Positions 5,331 through 5,790 of a stretch of DNA of 5,790 bases are shown here, piece by piece; positions within the stretch are counted from its first letter, which is position 1; each line of letters opens with the position of its first letter. Below the pieces are notes generated by a model. It was given only the letters and a program-made list of their open reading frames with translations, was not told the DNA's origin and did no database searches. The stretch comes from Flavobacteriaceae bacterium (GTDB taxonomy: Bacteria; Bacteroidota; Bacteroidia; Flavobacteriales; Flavobacteriaceae). A program made the position numbers and the translations under genes. Location: positions 6,297-12,086 of the forward strand of contig NZAX01000012.1 of assembly GCA_002687665.1 (NCBI GenBank). The letters are read 5' to 3'.

Positions 5331-5790
5331 ATGCTATTCAAGTGGCTTTTTGGTAGTGCAAAACCCATTGACATGACTAAATACTTGATTGTAGGTTTAG
5401 GAAATGTTGGAAATGAATACCTCAAGACGCGACATAACATAGGTTTCGAGGTAATTGACTTCTTGGCAAACAGTTTTGAGGTTCAAATGACCGATCTGAA
5501 ATTGGGCGCAATGGGAAGTTTTAACCACAAGGGCAAAAAAATCATTCTCCTAAAACCTTCAACATTAATGAATCGAAGTGGAAAATCGGTCAGGTATTGG
5601 GCTTTGAAGGAAAAAATAGCACTACAAAACATCCTAATCGTCACAGACGATCTTCACCTTCCGTTTTCTTTGCTGCGACTTAAAGGAAAGGGTAGGGATG
5701 GGGGTCATAATGGCCTTAAAGATGTCGAATCCCAACTTAATACCACTTATTATTCCAGACTACGTTTTGGAATCAAAAGTGAAGAAAAAA
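5331..5790 (+). CDS. pth: Peptidyl-tRNA hydrolase (N-terminal 153 residues, cut by window edge)
   Basis: Pth releases peptides from prematurely dropped peptidyl-tRNAs in the cytosol and recycles the tRNA. Reading from the ATG at 5331, the motifs are LIVGLGNVG (19-27), TRHNIGFEVID (33-43, catalytic His35), LLKPSTLMNRSG (N-containing substrate loop), TDDLHLP (the Asp that assists the catalytic His) and DGGHNGLKD (His and Asn of the active-site rim), then RLRFGI. The frame is open to position 5790; about 50 residues of a protein of roughly 190-210 are missing. Two starts are possible: 5331, which adds MLFKWLFGSAKPID, and 5373 (MTKYLIVGLGN), which matches the standard N-terminus. I list 5331 because similar N-terminal extensions are, from memory, common in Flavobacteriia. 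The gene follows prs and rplY in a conserved order but sits behind a terminator, so read-through or its own promoter is needed; I see no convincing one. Confidence 0.95.
   Translation, partial: MLFKWLFGSAKPIDMTKYLIVGLGNVGNEYLKTRHNIGFEVIDFLANSFEVQMTDLKLGAMGSFNHKGKKIILLKPSTLMNRSGKSVRYWALKEKIALQNILIVTDDLHLPFSLLRLKGKGRDGGHNGLKDVESQLNTTYYSRLRFGIKSEEK

Overview
The window looks like chromosome from a Bacteroidota bacterium, most likely class Flavobacteriia. The DNA is AT-rich and genes lack strong Shine-Dalgarno sequences. Several upstream regions carry the TAnnTTTG type of -7 box used by the Bacteroidota housekeeping sigma factor. The order prs - rplY/ctc - pth, the wording of the proteins, and the GMC oxidoreductase paired with a subunit-3-like partner all fit this group. 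This assignment comes from pattern recognition, not a search.

Layout. (1) Positions 1-1274, minus strand: a two-gene oxidoreductase unit. The first gene is a gluconate 2-dehydrogenase subunit 3-family protein with a twin-arginine leader. Thirteen to sixteen bases later comes a GMC-family FAD flavoprotein that runs off the left edge. (2) Positions 1275-1596: a divergent intergenic region with promoter-like boxes and a degenerate repeated motif. (3) Positions 1597-3405, plus strand: two lipoprotein phosphoesterases in tandem. One is an endonuclease/exonuclease/phosphatase (EEP) fold protein; the other is a calcineurin-fold enzyme that reads like Mn-dependent ADP-ribose/CDP-alcohol diphosphatase. 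(4) Positions 3466-3547, minus strand: tRNA-Leu(CAA), convergent with the phosphoesterases and divergent from prs. (5) Positions 3667-5790, plus strand: prs (PRPP synthase), rplY/ctc (ribosomal protein L25), a clear intrinsic terminator, then pth (peptidyl-tRNA hydrolase), cut by the right edge.

How the genes relate. The prs-rplY-pth block is a conserved housekeeping cluster linking nucleotide precursor supply and translation, and the tRNA next to it fits. The phosphoesterase pair is probably one transcriptional unit acting in the cell envelope on nucleotide-like or phosphodiester substrates; its true substrate cannot be read from the sequence. The oxidoreductase pair is probably an exported dehydrogenase of the glucoside 3-dehydrogenase/gluconate dehydrogenase kind. 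I saw no mobile element, CRISPR array, defence system or clearly novel system. The items worth a second look are the phosphoesterase pair, the shared-export logic of the oxidoreductase, the repeated motif at 1350-1439 and the start of pth.
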